This document shows, in pieces, positions 49,156-59,968 of a stretch of DNA of 64,000 nucleotides. A model generated the notes under the pieces. That model made no database searches, had not been told where the DNA came from, and worked only from the letters and a program-made list of their open reading frames with translations. Every line of letters starts with the position of its first letter. Position 1 is the first letter of the stretch. The position numbers and the translations under genes were made by a program. The stretch comes from Bacteroidota bacterium. Lineage in GTDB: Bacteria; Bacteroidota; Bacteroidia; M30B66. Location of the stretch: assembly GCA_027483445.1 (NCBI GenBank), contig JAIXUS010000034.1, forward strand, positions 92,495 to 156,494, given 5' to 3'.

Positions 49156-52100
49156 TTACTTTACGAACCTTAGCACAGTATCCATTTGATCACTCAACAA
49201 GCGTAACGTATAAACTCCGGGGACAAGCTTTTCGGCTGGTAATACTGCTGTGCCTGCTGAGCCTGACACCGGCAATTGGCCGGCTTGAACAAGGCGCCCT
49301 TGCATATCCGTCACTTCATACTGTATGGGCTGCTTGCCGTCAAATCCTTGAAACTCCAGTTGAATAAACGATTCTACCGGATTGGGAAACAAACGAATTT
49401 CCCCAATCTCATCGGCTTGAGCTGTCGTTTCGAGCTCTTCGAGCTGCCCTTGGCGAGCCACTTGCCCACATGTGCCTATGGTGAGCACCGCATCCACGTC
49501 GTATCCATCGGCGACTCCATTGAAGCGGTTTGAAGCGATGGGCGAGTTATCGACAATCTTTAGGTATTGAAACCACTTCAACTGACCAATTTCAAGCGTT
49601 CCATCCTGACAAAGCCCCGGGAGCTCTACCCAATCGTTGTTATTATGCTGACTAACAAAGAAGCGGGCCGTTTCCGGATAGCGGCTGCATGTTAAATTGC
49701 CAAACGTAGTTTCGATTACCTGTAATTCAGCGCCAGCTTCGCGGTTAAACACCACAAAGTCGAACCTTCCAGTGAGCGAGCCACCAAAGCCCAGCGAAAC
49801 GAACTCAATTTGCTGACCTTCGCTAAGCGTTGTACCTAATGCTTTATCGGTTTGTCGGCGCTGTTCAAGTACGGGCGTGTTGTTTTTTCTCAAACCGGGC
49901 TGGTAAGCCACAATAGTCTGAAGAGAGCCCGACTGTAAGCCGTTAACAGTATAGGCTCCTTCACCGTTTAAGCAGGCAATGGCATTTACATCAAAGCCAT
50001 CGGCATGATTATCGGAAAAATCAGATGGGTCACTCACATCAACAATACGCACGAACTGCGCCCATAACAATGGCGAAATGTCTACACTTCCTCCATTGGT
50101 ACACACAACACCGGCGTAAACAAAATCGCAACCGTTTTGGGAGACGAAAATCTCGGCTTTTTCGGGATAGCTTTGACAGTTTTGATTATTCCAAGTGGTT
50201 TCAAATACTTCAATATCGGCACCTTCGCCGTTGTTTATTGGTCCGCCGAAATCAAGGGTTATCTGCCCGCCGAAACCAAGGCTCACAAAATTAACTACTC
50301 CATTTTGAGTTGGCTGAGCTTCGCCCAAGGCCAAGGATGCTTCTTGTCTTTCGGGAACTACGGCCTCGCCCATTTTGGTGGTTCCCGGCTGATAATCAAC
50401 AATAGTTATTGCATTACAGGCAGGTTGCTCAGGATTAGAGACACTTAAAATGGTGGTAATCTCAAGGGTACAACCGTTGGCACCAATAACCGTAGAAGTG
50501 TAGGTTCCCGGAGCATTTACAACCAGCCCATCAGGCAGTGTATAAAGGGCGCCTGAAGCTATGGTGGCTGTAACCGTTTGGTTTTGTGCAGGAAGAACGG
50601 TAAGCCTTAAAATATCGACATAACCGCAGTTTTGTGCTGTTTCGCGGTCTATCTCATAATCGCCGCTTTGATTTACAAAAATTCCCGGGAATAATTCATA
50701 TTGCTCACCGGCGCAGATGCTTACCTCAGTGATGGTAGGTGAAGGGATTGAATAAAAAGAGAGGTTCACTGTGATTGTTCGCGTACATCCGGTTTGCAAA
50801 TCCGGAACTGGGGTAACGTAGGTTCCGGCTTGTGTTACAAGGCTTCCATCAGCCAGTTCATAGTCGTTGCCAGGACAAATTTCAACATCTAACACTTCGT
50901 TATTCAGCTGAAAAAATTGAATGGTATACGTGGTTTCAGTATTACAACCGACACCATTGGATACCTGAACGACGAAAACGCCTGGAGTCGAAGTTGTGCT
51001 TCCGTCGGGAAAAACAAAGGTTTCACCGGGGCAGATGTTCACTGTTTGGGAGGCCGTTGCCGGAATTACCGTTATAAAAGTGGTAATGGTATATGGGCAG
51101 CCGTCTTCAGTAGAAAAGGGATTCACATAAACACCAGCAGTGTTAACCCAAGAACCATCCGGCAACTGGTGTTCCTCACCTTCGCAAAGGTCTACATAGA
51201 TGGAATCGCTAGGAAAGGTAACTCTGAATTGAACCGTTCTTGTCCAAATAATTGGACAATTTCCATTGGGATTATCTTTCGTTCCGGAATAAACTTGGAG
51301 ATCTTCGGAAGGTGTAACGATTTCACCATTCGGCAATAGAACGGACTCGCCGCGGCAGATTTGGAACACTCCACTGTTGAATGTTGGCAGTTCTAAAGAA
51401 ATCGAAACACTGAATCGACCCTCACAAAAAGGATCTCCGCCTGGAGGTACATAAGTGCCTTCATAAACTTCACCTTGATTAACGGTAACGCCATTGGGCA
51501 AGGTGTAAGTTTCGCCTTCGCACAATATAACAGAAGTACCAATAAAGGGTGGAGTAGGCAAAACAAAAAGTCTGGTAGTAAAGGTGTATTGACAACCATT
51601 TTCGTTGGTCATGACAACTGGATAATCGCCGGGAACATTTACAGATAAACCATTGGGCAATAAATAAGACTCGCCTTCACAAATAGACTCTTCATCTACT
51701 ATATCGTTAGAGGGAATAAATTCAAGCACATAAGTAAAGTTGAATGGACAGCCATTTTCATTGTTAGCAGTTCCATTGTAAATCCCCGAGCTCGTAACCG
51801 TTTGACCGTTAGGCAATACAACAAACTCATTAGGGCAGTGTGATGAGCTTACAAATTGATCTTCGGCCGCAGGGTATGGTGTAACCGTTACCTGATAATT
51901 AGTTGGACAATCGCCGGGCAAAACTGGGGGTAAGAGATACTCATAAGTAGTTGTTTGACTTGGGAAAACAACTTGACCTCCGGGGAGCGTATAACCCTCC
52001 TCACTGCAGAAAAAAGCATCAATAACTATAGGATTATCTGGGACCTCCTGAAGATTCAAATTGTAACGCGTTGTACAACCACTGGGGTCGATTATGGCAT

Positions 52101-52524
52101 AGTCTAAAACAGCAGGAGCCGTAAATTCGGTTCCGTCAGGCACGGTGTAAACCTGTCCATCACAAAGTACAGAATCCACGTTGACCACAAACTCCGGAAC
52201 CACCTCAACGGTGATGGATGTGAAAACTGTTCCAGAAGAAGTTTGCACTGTATAGGTAATTGTGTGCTCCGCAATACCTGCTTCGAAAGGGTTAAATTGA
52301 TTGCCATTGACAATGCCATCACCCGTAAAAACCCCTCCTGATGGGCTACCAATTAACTCATAAATTGTTGGAGTTAAACAAATTACACTTGGAATTCCTG
52401 TAATTTGGGGCTGAATGGTACCCGGAGGAAAGCCTTGAGAAAATCCCCGACTACTCACAGCCATAAAAATTAGGAGGCAGAGAACGCGCATCCATTTTAA
52501 GTAAGTGTTTTTCATGACGATCAA
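49156..52524 (-). CDS. Large T9SS-secreted protein with ~11 Cys-bracketed repeats and two duplicated C-terminal domains
   Basis: 1122 aa with signal peptide; repeated 'xxxICxGExYxLPNGxxVxxxGxYxxxxxxxxGC'; C-terminal 'IRLFPNPVESFIQLEFQGFDGKQPIQYEVTDMQGRLVQAGQL...GVYTLRLLSDQMDTVLRFVK'. Confidence 0.85.
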   Translation of the reverse strand: MIVMKNTYLKWMRVLCLLIFMAVSSRGFSQGFPPGTIQPQITGIPSVICLTPTIYELIGSPSGGVFTGDGIVNGNQFNPFEAGIAEHTITYTVQTSSGTVFTSITVEVVPEFVVNVDSVLCDGQVYTVPDGTEFTAPAVLDYAIIDPSGCTTRYNLNLQEVPDNPIVIDAFFCSEEGYTLPGGQVVFPSQTTTYEYLLPPVLPGDCPTNYQVTVTPYPAAEDQFVSSSHCPNEFVVLPNGQTVTSSGIYNGTANNENGCPFNFTYVLEFIPSNDIVDEESICEGESYLLPNGLSVNVPGDYPVVMTNENGCQYTFTTRLFVLPTPPFIGTSVILCEGETYTLPNGVTVNQGEVYEGTYVPPGGDPFCEGRFSVSISLELPTFNSGVFQICRGESVLLPNGEIVTPSEDLQVYSGTKDNPNGNCPIIWTRTVQFRVTFPSDSIYVDLCEGEEHQLPDGSWVNTAGVYVNPFSTEDGCPYTITTFITVIPATASQTVNICPGETFVFPDGSTTSTPGVFVVQVSNGVGCNTETTYTIQFFQLNNEVLDVEICPGNDYELADGSLVTQAGTYVTPVPDLQTGCTRTITVNLSFYSIPSPTITEVSICAGEQYELFPGIFVNQSGDYEIDRETAQNCGYVDILRLTVLPAQNQTVTATIASGALYTLPDGLVVNAPGTYTSTVIGANGCTLEITTILSVSNPEQPACNAITIVDYQPGTTKMGEAVVPERQEASLALGEAQPTQNGVVNFVSLGFGGQITLDFGGPINNGEGADIEVFETTWNNQNCQSYPEKAEIFVSQNGCDFVYAGVVCTNGGSVDISPLLWAQFVRIVDVSDPSDFSDNHADGFDVNAIACLNGEGAYTVNGLQSGSLQTIVAYQPGLRKNNTPVLEQRRQTDKALGTTLSEGQQIEFVSLGFGGSLTGRFDFVVFNREAGAELQVIETTFGNLTCSRYPETARFFVSQHNNNDWVELPGLCQDGTLEIGQLKWFQYLKIVDNSPIASNRFNGVADGYDVDAVLTIGTCGQVARQGQLEELETTAQADEIGEIRLFPNPVESFIQLEFQGFDGKQPIQYEVTDMQGRLVQAGQLPVSGSAGTAVLPAEKLVPGVYTLRLLSDQMDTVLRFVK

Positions 52525-52821
52525 TATTGGATTTCAAAATTATCGACTAAACCTTTGGCTTTGAGCCCGTCAGAATTCGAGAGTAATAGGGGGGAAACCG
52601 AAAACCCAAGCGAAAGTCCATCGTTAAATTTTGATATTGAGTCATTTATGAGCATGCTCGAACGCTAGCTGCATCCAGACTAGTCCATCAAAATCCCCTA
52701 AAAAAGGGAGGGTCATCCACCAAAAGGGGGAGGAGCGAAGAGGTTACTAAAATTATGCATATATCTAATTTTCAGGTGTTTAATAAATATGTGCTTTCTT
52801 CGCATCCAACGACTGGAAACC

Positions 52822-52829
52822 TACCTTTG
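52822..52829 (+). promoter_or_regulatory. Bacteroidetes-type -7 box TACCTTTG directly upstream of thioesterase ATG
   Basis: TACCTTTG ends 5 nt before ATG (52834). Confidence 0.4.
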
Positions 52830-52833
52830 TGCC

Positions 52834-53343
52834 ATGAAAAAGAAATTTGCGCGTGAAAGCAAAGCCATCTCCACCGAGATTGTTCTGCCCAACGATACCA
52901 ATACCCTTGGAAACTTAATGGGAGGCCGATTGCTTCACTGGATGGACATTACCGCCGCTATTGCTGCGCACCGCCACTGCCGCCGCGTTGTGGTTACGGC
53001 CTCTGTAAACAACGTTTCGTTCGACCGACCCATTCGTTTAGCCGATATTGTTACGTTAGAAGCTCAGGTTTCGCGGGCGTTTACCTCGTCGATGGAAGTT
53101 TTTATCGATGTTTGGGTAGAAAACCACAGCACCGGCAAAAAGGAAAAGTGTAACGAGGCCATCTACACCTTTGTAGCGGTTGATCAGCTGGGAAGCCCTA
53201 TTGCCGTTCCCGAATGTGTTCCGGAAACCGATCTCGAAAATCAGCGGTACGATGGCGCACTCCGCCGTAGGCAGCTTAGTCTGATTCTAGCCGGTAAGAT
53301 GAAACCAGAAGAAGCCACCGAACTCAAAGCACTTTTCAAGTAA
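52834..53343 (+). CDS. Acyl-CoA thioesterase (hotdog fold)
   Basis: NDTNTLGNLMGGRLLHWMDITAAIAAHRHCRRVVVTASVNNVSFDRPIRLADIVTLEAQVSRAFTSSMEVFIDVW. Confidence 0.9.
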   Translation: MKKKFARESKAISTEIVLPNDTNTLGNLMGGRLLHWMDITAAIAAHRHCRRVVVTASVNNVSFDRPIRLADIVTLEAQVSRAFTSSMEVFIDVWVENHSTGKKEKCNEAIYTFVAVDQLGSPIAVPECVPETDLENQRYDGALRRRQLSLILAGKMKPEEATELKALFK

Positions 53344-53405
53344 AAAGCTCATTTTGTGGCGTATTTCATTTCATTCAGTATGGGTACATCGTATTAAAAA
53401 TTATG

Positions 53406-53413
53406 TACGTTTG
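53406..53413 (+). promoter_or_regulatory. Bacteroidetes-type -7 box TACGTTTG upstream of gdhA
   Basis: Matches TANNTTTG; 39 nt before ATG. Confidence 0.45.
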
Positions 53414-53451
53414 CCTCATTCAAGCATTCCAACAAAATCAAATTCAACTAT

Positions 53452-54876
53452 ATGGCCGACATCACGGAAAAAAGAGAAGGCGAATTTTTCAAAGACGTCC
53501 TCAAATACTTTGATCGTGCAGCGAAATTCGTTGACGTTCCTTCGGGAATTCTCGATCAAATCAAATATGTGAACAGTGTTTACAGAATGCGTTTCCCCGT
53601 TAAAATTCAGGGCAAATACGAGGTTATTGAAGCCTACCGCGCTGAGCACTCTCACCACAAACTGCCCACAAAAGGGGGTATTCGCTTTAGTTCTGCTGTG
53701 AATCAGGACGAGGTAATGGCGCTTGCCGCGCTGATGACCTACAAGTGCGCCATTGTTGACGTTCCTTTTGGTGGTGCCAAAGGCGGAATCAAAGTGAGTC
53801 CACGAAAACTGAGCGCCGAAGAAATGGAGCGCATCACCCGCCGTTATACCGCCGAATTGATTAAGAAAAACTTCATTGGCCCGGGTATCGACGTACCAGC
53901 ACCCGACTATGGTTCGGGTGAACGCGAAATGGCGTGGATCGTCGACACCTATGCTGCATTCTTCCCCAACGAGCTCAATGCTATGGGCTGCGTAACCGGT
54001 AAGCCTGTTAGTCAGGGTGGTATTCGCGGTCGTAAAGAAGCAACCGGCTTAGGGGTGTTCTACGGAATTCGTGAGGCCCTTTCGGTAAAAGAAGATTGCG
54101 ACAAGTGGGGCATCGAGCCGGGCATTGCCGGAAAAACCTTCGTAATTCAAGGTTTTGGAAACGTAGGTTTCCACTCTGCTAAATTTGTGCACGAAGGCGG
54201 TGGAAAAATCATCGCAATCTCTGAGTGGGATGGCGCAATCCACAACCCTAATGGTATCGATCCATTGGCACTCGAAGCGCACCGCAACAAAACAGGTAGC
54301 ATCCTTAATTTCCCGGGCTCTGAAAATGTAGATAAATACGGAGCTCTCGAAATCGCATGCGATGTACTCATTCCGGCGGCTCTCGAAAACCAGATTAACA
54401 AAGAAAACGCCGACCGCATCAAGTGTAAAATCATTGCTGAGGCGGCAAATGGTCCTGTAACACCCGAAGCAGAAGAGGTACTCAATGCCAAAGGGGTTTA
54501 CATCATACCCGATATTTACCTCAACGCAGGTGGGGTAACTGTTTCATACTTTGAGTGGGTTAAAAACCTGAGTCACGTGCGCTTTGGTCGATTGGGCAAG
54601 CGTTGGGACGAAACCGCCGGACGTAACACAATCCATGTTTTGGAAGAAATGACCGGCCGTGCTGCCACCGACAAACAAAGGTCAATCATTGAACGCGGTG
54701 CCGACGAGCTCGATTTAGTATATTCAGGCTTGGAGGAAACCATGATCAATGCCTACCACAACATTCGCAATGAATACCATGGCACTCCGGGAATTCCTGA
54801 TTTGCGTACGGCTGCCTTTGTGAATGCCATCAAGAAAATTGCACAGTCGTATTCTACATTGGGTGTTTGGCCATAA
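53452..54876 (+). CDS. gdhA: Glutamate dehydrogenase (Glu/Leu/Phe/Val dehydrogenase family)
   Basis: [67 protein letters not shown]. Confidence 0.93.
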   Translation: MADITEKREGEFFKDVLKYFDRAAKFVDVPSGILDQIKYVNSVYRMRFPVKIQGKYEVIEAYRAEHSHHKLPTKGGIRFSSAVNQDEVMALAALMTYKCAIVDVPFGGAKGGIKVSPRKLSAEEMERITRRYTAELIKKNFIGPGIDVPAPDYGSGEREMAWIVDTYAAFFPNELNAMGCVTGKPVSQGGIRGRKEATGLGVFYGIREALSVKEDCDKWGIEPGIAGKTFVIQGFGNVGFHSAKFVHEGGGKIIAISEWDGAIHNPNGIDPLALEAHRNKTGSILNFPGSENVDKYGALEIACDVLIPAALENQINKENADRIKCKIIAEAANGPVTPEAEEVLNAKGVYIIPDIYLNAGGVTVSYFEWVKNLSHVRFGRLGKRWDETAGRNTIHVLEEMTGRAATDKQRSIIERGADELDLVYSGLEETMINAYHNIRNEYHGTPGIPDLRTAAFVNAIKKIAQSYSTLGVWP

Positions 54877-54902
54877 TCGGAAACCACCTTTTCAAGAACA
54901 AG

Positions 54903-54928
54903 AGCCGCTCCTTATGGGGTGGCTTTTT
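54903..54928 (+). terminator. Intrinsic terminator after gdhA
   Basis: AGCCGCTC-CTTATG-GGGTGGCTTTTTGG, with GU pairs. Confidence 0.7.
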
Positions 54929-54982
54929 GGTTTGTTAAAGTGAAGGCCGAAGCTCCTCGGAAGAACAGTCAAAAACAGAAAA

Positions 54983-55052
54983 CGCCCCGCCACTTAAACC
55001 GCTGTACCGGGTTCTGAAACCATATTTACAGAAGTCTTAAGTGCCGGAGCGT
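54983..55052 (-). other. Long-stem hairpin, possible terminator or structured RNA downstream of the SPFH gene
   Basis: 16-nt arms ACGCCCCGCCACTTAA / TTAAGTGCCGGAGCGT (2 mismatches), 38-nt loop; minus strand continues TTTTCTGTTTTT. Confidence 0.5.
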
Positions 55053-55130
55053 CGTTCAAATACCTTATCAGAGCTGTGTATGAGGATGGCGGAGAATCTC
55101 CGATTTCAGGTGCCCTGTGGTAAAGGCGCC

Positions 55131-56006
55131 TTAATCCGGTAAACCCATGATAGGCGTTTTGCCATCGGTGATAATCACCTTGCTATTGTTAGATTCGCTC
55201 AAGCTCATGAAGGCCTCAATCGACTTGTATTTCAAAATGGTTGGGGTTAAGCTGGCGTTCATCAGTTCATTCGCTTGTTTAATACCTTCGGCTTCAGTAA
55301 TCCGGGCCGACTTTTCGCCTTCAGCGCGAAGAATCTGACTTTGTTTTTGCCCCTCAGCATTAATAATGGCAATCTGCTTGGCTCCTTCGGCTTCAATGAC
55401 TTTGCGCTGGGCATCTTTGGTCTCACGTTGTAGAATAAACTCCATTCTCTGGGCATCCTGCTCAGCCTGAAGCTTGTCTTCAATCGCTTTTGAAAGACCC
55501 GGCGGAAGTGTGATGTTTTTCATCAACACCGCCTCAATAATAAAACCTCTCGTTTCGAGGGTGGTCATCATTTGCTCACGAATCTCCTTTTCAATTTTGG
55601 CACGCTCGGCGCTGTGCATATCTTTCGCCATAAATCGCGCACAAACGTCGGCCGAAGCACTGCGGAACACCGGAAGAATGATCACCTCCTCGAAATCGAG
55701 GCCGATGGTTTCCAAAATCTCAATGGCGGTGTTCGGCTTGATGCGGTATAAAATAGAGATTTCCGACTTGATGGTTAAGCCTTCCTTGGAGGGCAATCCG
55801 GTTGAAATCTCAAGATTCACGGTACGAATAGGAATTTTAATCACTCGGGTGGTAAACGGATTGAACACCACTAAACCGGGTGAAATGGCTCTTTTACCTA
55901 CCTTTCCTAAACGCCGCTTAACACCCACTTCACCTTGAATGATGCGGGTACACGAAGAGAGCACTAAGAGGCTCAAGGCTATTAAAAAAATGCTTCTGAA
56001 TTTCAT
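55131..56006 (-). CDS. Prohibitin/SPFH-domain lipoprotein
   Basis: LSSCTRIIQGEVGVKRRLGKVGKRAISPGLVVFNPFTTRVIKIPIRTVNLEI; MKNITLPPGLSKAIEDKLQAEQDAQRMEFILQRETKDAQRKVIEAEG. Confidence 0.9.
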   Translation of the reverse strand: MKFRSIFLIALSLLVLSSCTRIIQGEVGVKRRLGKVGKRAISPGLVVFNPFTTRVIKIPIRTVNLEISTGLPSKEGLTIKSEISILYRIKPNTAIEILETIGLDFEEVIILPVFRSASADVCARFMAKDMHSAERAKIEKEIREQMMTTLETRGFIIEAVLMKNITLPPGLSKAIEDKLQAEQDAQRMEFILQRETKDAQRKVIEAEGAKQIAIINAEGQKQSQILRAEGEKSARITEAEGIKQANELMNASLTPTILKYKSIEAFMSLSESNNSKVIITDGKTPIMGLPD

Positions 56007-56112
56007 AAGGTTTGAATTGAAGGTTTGCTCATATAACAGAACAAAAAAAGTACCTCTTCGCCTTAGAAACCTTACTGTTAGGGCTTTTTTCCCGATTGTG
56101 GCGAAATTTCCT

Positions 56113-57099
56113 TCAGGGCTTTTCGCTGTAAATCACAGAAAGCAATGTTTTACCAACGGTTTGCATGGTGCCTTTATCAACGGCCGACATGTTGTCTTTC
56201 TGCGTATGCCAGTAGTGACCAAAGCCCGTTGGTGAGCTGGGATCATGGTGGATGACATCAATCGTTTTAATGCCGAGAATCGTATTTATAAAATAATGGT
56301 CGTCGGTGATGGGCGCGCTATTTTCGGGAACAAATGTGCGCTGGTGTCCCAGCTCGGCGGCAATGTCCCACACCTTTTGAACCACTTCCGGGGCAAATTG
56401 CATCGAATAGCCTTCGCGGTAAAAGGTGGCCGCCTGCGCCGCAACCATGTCGAGCAGGATGCCATATTCCGGATTAAACCCTTCGATGGGAGGCTTTGCA
56501 GAAAAATACTGAGAACCGAGGCAATAGGTGTTGCCATCAGATGGATCACCATAATCTTCTGCATCGAAAAACACCAAATCAACCCCCCAAGGTGGATCGT
56601 TACTTTGTAAGACGCGGGCCACTTCAAGCATAATTCCCGCACTTGCAGCCCCATCAACTGCGCCATCGAAGCGGGCTTTGGGTTTTTCTGGGTCGCGGTC
56701 GCTGAATGGACGTGTGTCCCAATGGCAACAAATCATCATACGTCGCGCTTTTGAAGGGTGCAAACGCCCAACAATGTTTCTGATTTTCAAGGTTTCGCCG
56801 GTGTGCGCAGTTACCGAAGCGGGCTGTACAACCACTTCAGCACCAAAACGCTTGAGCATGGCAATAAGGTAATCGCCACACTTTACGTGAGGTGGAGTAT
56901 TGGGCACACGAGGCCCAAAGGCCACTTGAGCCGCAGTGTAAGCGTATGCCGAGTCGGCGCTAAAGGCCGGAACGTTTGCCGGAACACGTTTAACCGACTC
57001 TGTTTTCGGAGCTTCAGGCTGGGACTGTTCGCCACCGCCCCCGCAAGAAAACAAAACGCCCGAAACAGCCAGGGCGAAAAGAGCCTTTATTTTATTCTT
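56113..57099 (-). CDS. M28-family peptidase / glutaminyl-peptide cyclotransferase-like lipoprotein
   Basis: LFSCGGG lipobox; [57 protein letters not shown]. Confidence 0.88.
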   Translation of the reverse strand, partial: KNKIKALFALAVSGVLFSCGGGGEQSQPEAPKTESVKRVPANVPAFSADSAYAYTAAQVAFGPRVPNTPPHVKCGDYLIAMLKRFGAEVVVQPASVTAHTGETLKIRNIVGRLHPSKARRMMICCHWDTRPFSDRDPEKPKARFDGAVDGAASAGIMLEVARVLQSNDPPWGVDLVFFDAEDYGDPSDGNTYCLGSQYFSAKPPIEGFNPEYGILLDMVAAQAATFYREGYSMQFAPEVVQKVWDIAAELGHQRTFVPENSAPITDDHYFINTILGIKTIDVIHHDPSSPTGFGHYWHTQKDNMSAVDKGTMQTVGKTLLSVIYSEKP

Positions 57100-58603
57100 C
57101 ATAATCCCAAGAAATTCCGGTTTTCGCATCCTTCACCACTATGCCTTCCGACTTTAGGCGCGCTCTGATGGCATCTACCTGTGAATAATCCTTTCGCTCT
57201 TTCGCACTGCGGTAAGCTTCCAGAATGGTGTCCATCAGCACTTCGCTAAACTGCGCAGTCTTGCCACGCTCCTCTCGCAAACCAAGTATCGTTTCAACCA
57301 TGAGTGAGTAGGTGCTTCGCAGCGATTCAAACACTTCAGGCTCGAGCTTCTCCCAGGCGATTTGCCCACCTTTTAATGAGTTGATTATTTTCAAAAGCTC
57401 AAACAGCGCAGCGATAGTAACCGCAGTGTTTAGATCGTCATTTAAGCCTTCGTAACACTGGTTTACCGCCGAAAGTACCCTCTCTTTTAGTTGTCCGTCC
57501 GGGATGCTCGCATCACCGGTATGCTCCAGGTTTCGGAGTGTACGCAAGCCATTGTAGATGCGTTTGTAGGCTTTCTCGGCCGCTTTCAAGGCCTCATTTG
57601 AAAAGTCGAGTGTTGAGCGATAATGAGCCTGCAGAATGAAAAACCGAATGGTCATCGGGCTGTAAGCCTGTTCCAATAATGCATTGCTCCCCTCAAAGAA
57701 CTCTTTCAACGTAATAAAGTTGCCCAACGATTTACCCATCTTCCGACCGTTGATGGTAATCATGTTGTTGTGCATCCAGTATTTTACCGGAGCATGGCCA
57801 CAACTGCCTTTCGATTGGGCAATTTCACTTTCATGATGGGGAAACACCAAATCCATTCCGCCACCATGAATATCAAAGGTTTCGCCCAAATACTTCCGGC
57901 TCATCGCCGAGCACTCGATGTGCCAACCCGGGAAACCAATGCTCCAGGGCGAGCTCCAACGCATAATGTGGCGCTCATCGGCTTTCTTCCACAAGGCAAA
58001 ATCGGCCGGATTACGCTTCTCTTCCTGACCTTCCAATTCACGGCGCTCATTTCCGGCTCCGGCAATCAACTCCTCAATCACCCTACCGCTCAGCTTTCCA
58101 TAGTCATTGCTTTGGGCATAGGTGCTCACATCGAAATACACTGAACCATTCGACACATAGGCAAAACCGTTGTCGATGATGCGTTGTATCATCTCAATTT
58201 GCTCGGGAATATGTCCCGAAGCCCTGGGCTCAATTCCAGGGTGATGGTTGTTCAGCAGCCGCATCGATTCGTGGAAACTCTCGGTATAAAGCTCTACAAC
58301 CTCCATGGGCTCAAGTTGCTCCAATCGGGCCTTCTTGGCTATTTTGTCTTCCCCTTCGTCACCATCGTTCTCCAGGTGTCCAACATCGGTAATGTTCCGA
58401 ACATAGCGCACTTTAAAACCTAGGTGACTAAGGTATCTATACAGTACATCGAAGGTTACATAAGGCCGGGCATGCCCAAGATGCGCCTCTCCGTAAACGG
58501 TTGGACCACACACATAAAGGCCTACATGAGGCGGATGTAACGGTTCGAATTTCTCCTTTTGCCGGCTAAGGGTATTTTGAATGTATAGATTGTAATGGGG
58601 CAT
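57092..58603 (-). CDS. cysS: Cysteine--tRNA ligase
   Basis: [84 protein letters not shown]. Confidence 0.97.
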   Translation of the reverse strand: MPHYNLYIQNTLSRQKEKFEPLHPPHVGLYVCGPTVYGEAHLGHARPYVTFDVLYRYLSHLGFKVRYVRNITDVGHLENDGDEGEDKIAKKARLEQLEPMEVVELYTESFHESMRLLNNHHPGIEPRASGHIPEQIEMIQRIIDNGFAYVSNGSVYFDVSTYAQSNDYGKLSGRVIEELIAGAGNERRELEGQEEKRNPADFALWKKADERHIMRWSSPWSIGFPGWHIECSAMSRKYLGETFDIHGGGMDLVFPHHESEIAQSKGSCGHAPVKYWMHNNMITINGRKMGKSLGNFITLKEFFEGSNALLEQAYSPMTIRFFILQAHYRSTLDFSNEALKAAEKAYKRIYNGLRTLRNLEHTGDASIPDGQLKERVLSAVNQCYEGLNDDLNTAVTIAALFELLKIINSLKGGQIAWEKLEPEVFESLRSTYSLMVETILGLREERGKTAQFSEVLMDTILEAYRSAKERKDYSQVDAIRARLKSEGIVVKDAKTGISWDYEE

Positions 58604-58665
58604 GCTCCTGAATTAACCCCGCGAATTTACCCTTATTGCTGCGGATGAACAAATCAGGTTTACGT

Positions 58666-59625
58666 CTACACCGATTGACTTTTGAGCTTGCCCAAATTAT
58701 GCAGCATATCGCGCGTCATGTCGTGGAGCGAAAATTCAGGCTTCCAGTTCCAGTCGTGGCGAGCCGCACTATCATCGATAGACGCCGGCCAGGAATCTGC
58801 AATGGACTGTCGAAGCGGCTGTATGTCGTAACTAAGCTCAAAATGTGGCATTTGTTCGCGGATGGCATCGCCGAGTTCTTCGGGGGTAAAACTAAATCCG
58901 GCTAAATTGTAAGATGAACGGATGCGGATGTTCTCCGAAGGTGCCTGCATTAAGCGGATGGTTGCTTCAATGGCGTCGGGCATGTACATCATCGGCAAAC
59001 GGGTGTTGGCCGACAAAAAGCTGGCGTATCGTCCCTTTTCGATGGCTTCATGGAAGATATGTACCGCGTAATCGGTAGTTCCTCCGCCGGGCGGGGTTTT
59101 CCAGCCAATGAGGCCGGGGTAGCGCAGCGAACGAACATCTACACCATAACGCTTGTGGTAGTACTCGCACCAGCGCTCACCTGCAAGCTTGCTGAAGCCA
59201 TACACCGTAGATGGCTCCATGATGGTGTGTTGAGGCGTATTTTCTTTGGGTGTGTTGCTTCCAAAAACGGCAATTGAGCTGGGCCAATAAACCCGAATAC
59301 CGGTTTCGCGGGCCAACTCCAGTACATTCAATAAACCGTTCACGTTCAGCTCCCAGGCCTTTAACGGATTCTCCTCGCCAACCGCTGATAGCAAAGCTGC
59401 CAGAAGATATATTTCGCCCACCTCATATTTGCGCACCAAGGCAAAAAGTGCCTCTTTGTTAAGCACATCTAAAAGTTCGAATGGCCCTTCAAAGTCTGGG
59501 GCCTTTTTGATATCAGAAGCGACAACACGGGTGCTGCCATGAATTTGCCGAAGCCGTTGTAATAGCTCAAGTCCAAGTTGACCAGATGAGCCAATAACGA
59601 GCACTCCCGGAGCGGTTGAATGCAT
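58666..59625 (-). CDS. NAD-dependent epimerase / L-threonine 3-dehydrogenase-like
   Basis: VLVIGSSGQLGLELLQRLRQIHG; YGFSKLAGERWCEYYHKRYGVDVRSLRYPGLIGWKTPPGGGTTDYAV. Confidence 0.85.
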   Translation of the reverse strand: MHSTAPGVLVIGSSGQLGLELLQRLRQIHGSTRVVASDIKKAPDFEGPFELLDVLNKEALFALVRKYEVGEIYLLAALLSAVGEENPLKAWELNVNGLLNVLELARETGIRVYWPSSIAVFGSNTPKENTPQHTIMEPSTVYGFSKLAGERWCEYYHKRYGVDVRSLRYPGLIGWKTPPGGGTTDYAVHIFHEAIEKGRYASFLSANTRLPMMYMPDAIEATIRLMQAPSENIRIRSSYNLAGFSFTPEELGDAIREQMPHFELSYDIQPLRQSIADSWPASIDDSAARHDWNWKPEFSLHDMTRDMLHNLGKLKSQSV

Positions 59626-59672
59626 AGTATGTGATGATTTTGGGGGGATAAAGGTAAAAATTCAACGCAATC

Positions 59673-59933
59673 TCAGGTAATTCGATTCCCGGTACTGCGC
59701 TGGCGGCTGCACTTAAATCGGTTTACCGAATTGTCGCGCAAGGCGGAATGCTTGGTGTGCCGTCCGGCGACTCTGGCCCGCCATTTCCGCCAATTGTTGG
59801 GGTGCAGCTCCCTTTTCATCAAGGCCTTTACGTCATCTTCGCGCAGCCCAAACTGCGCATAGATGGCGTCGAAAGGCGTTCGGTCTTCCCAGGCCATTTC
59901 AATAATTCGGTCGATGTCTTGAGCACTTAACAC
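59673..59933 (-). CDS. TIGR03643 family (DUF2805) small protein
   Basis: IDRIIEMAWEDRTPFDAIYAQFGLREDDVKALMKRELHPNNWRKWRARVAGRHTKH. Confidence 0.85.
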   Translation of the reverse strand: MLSAQDIDRIIEMAWEDRTPFDAIYAQFGLREDDVKALMKRELHPNNWRKWRARVAGRHTKHSALRDNSVNRFKCSRQRSTGNRIT

Positions 59934-59968
59934 AACTCCGAAACACCAATCCCTGAAAATGGTTCAAG

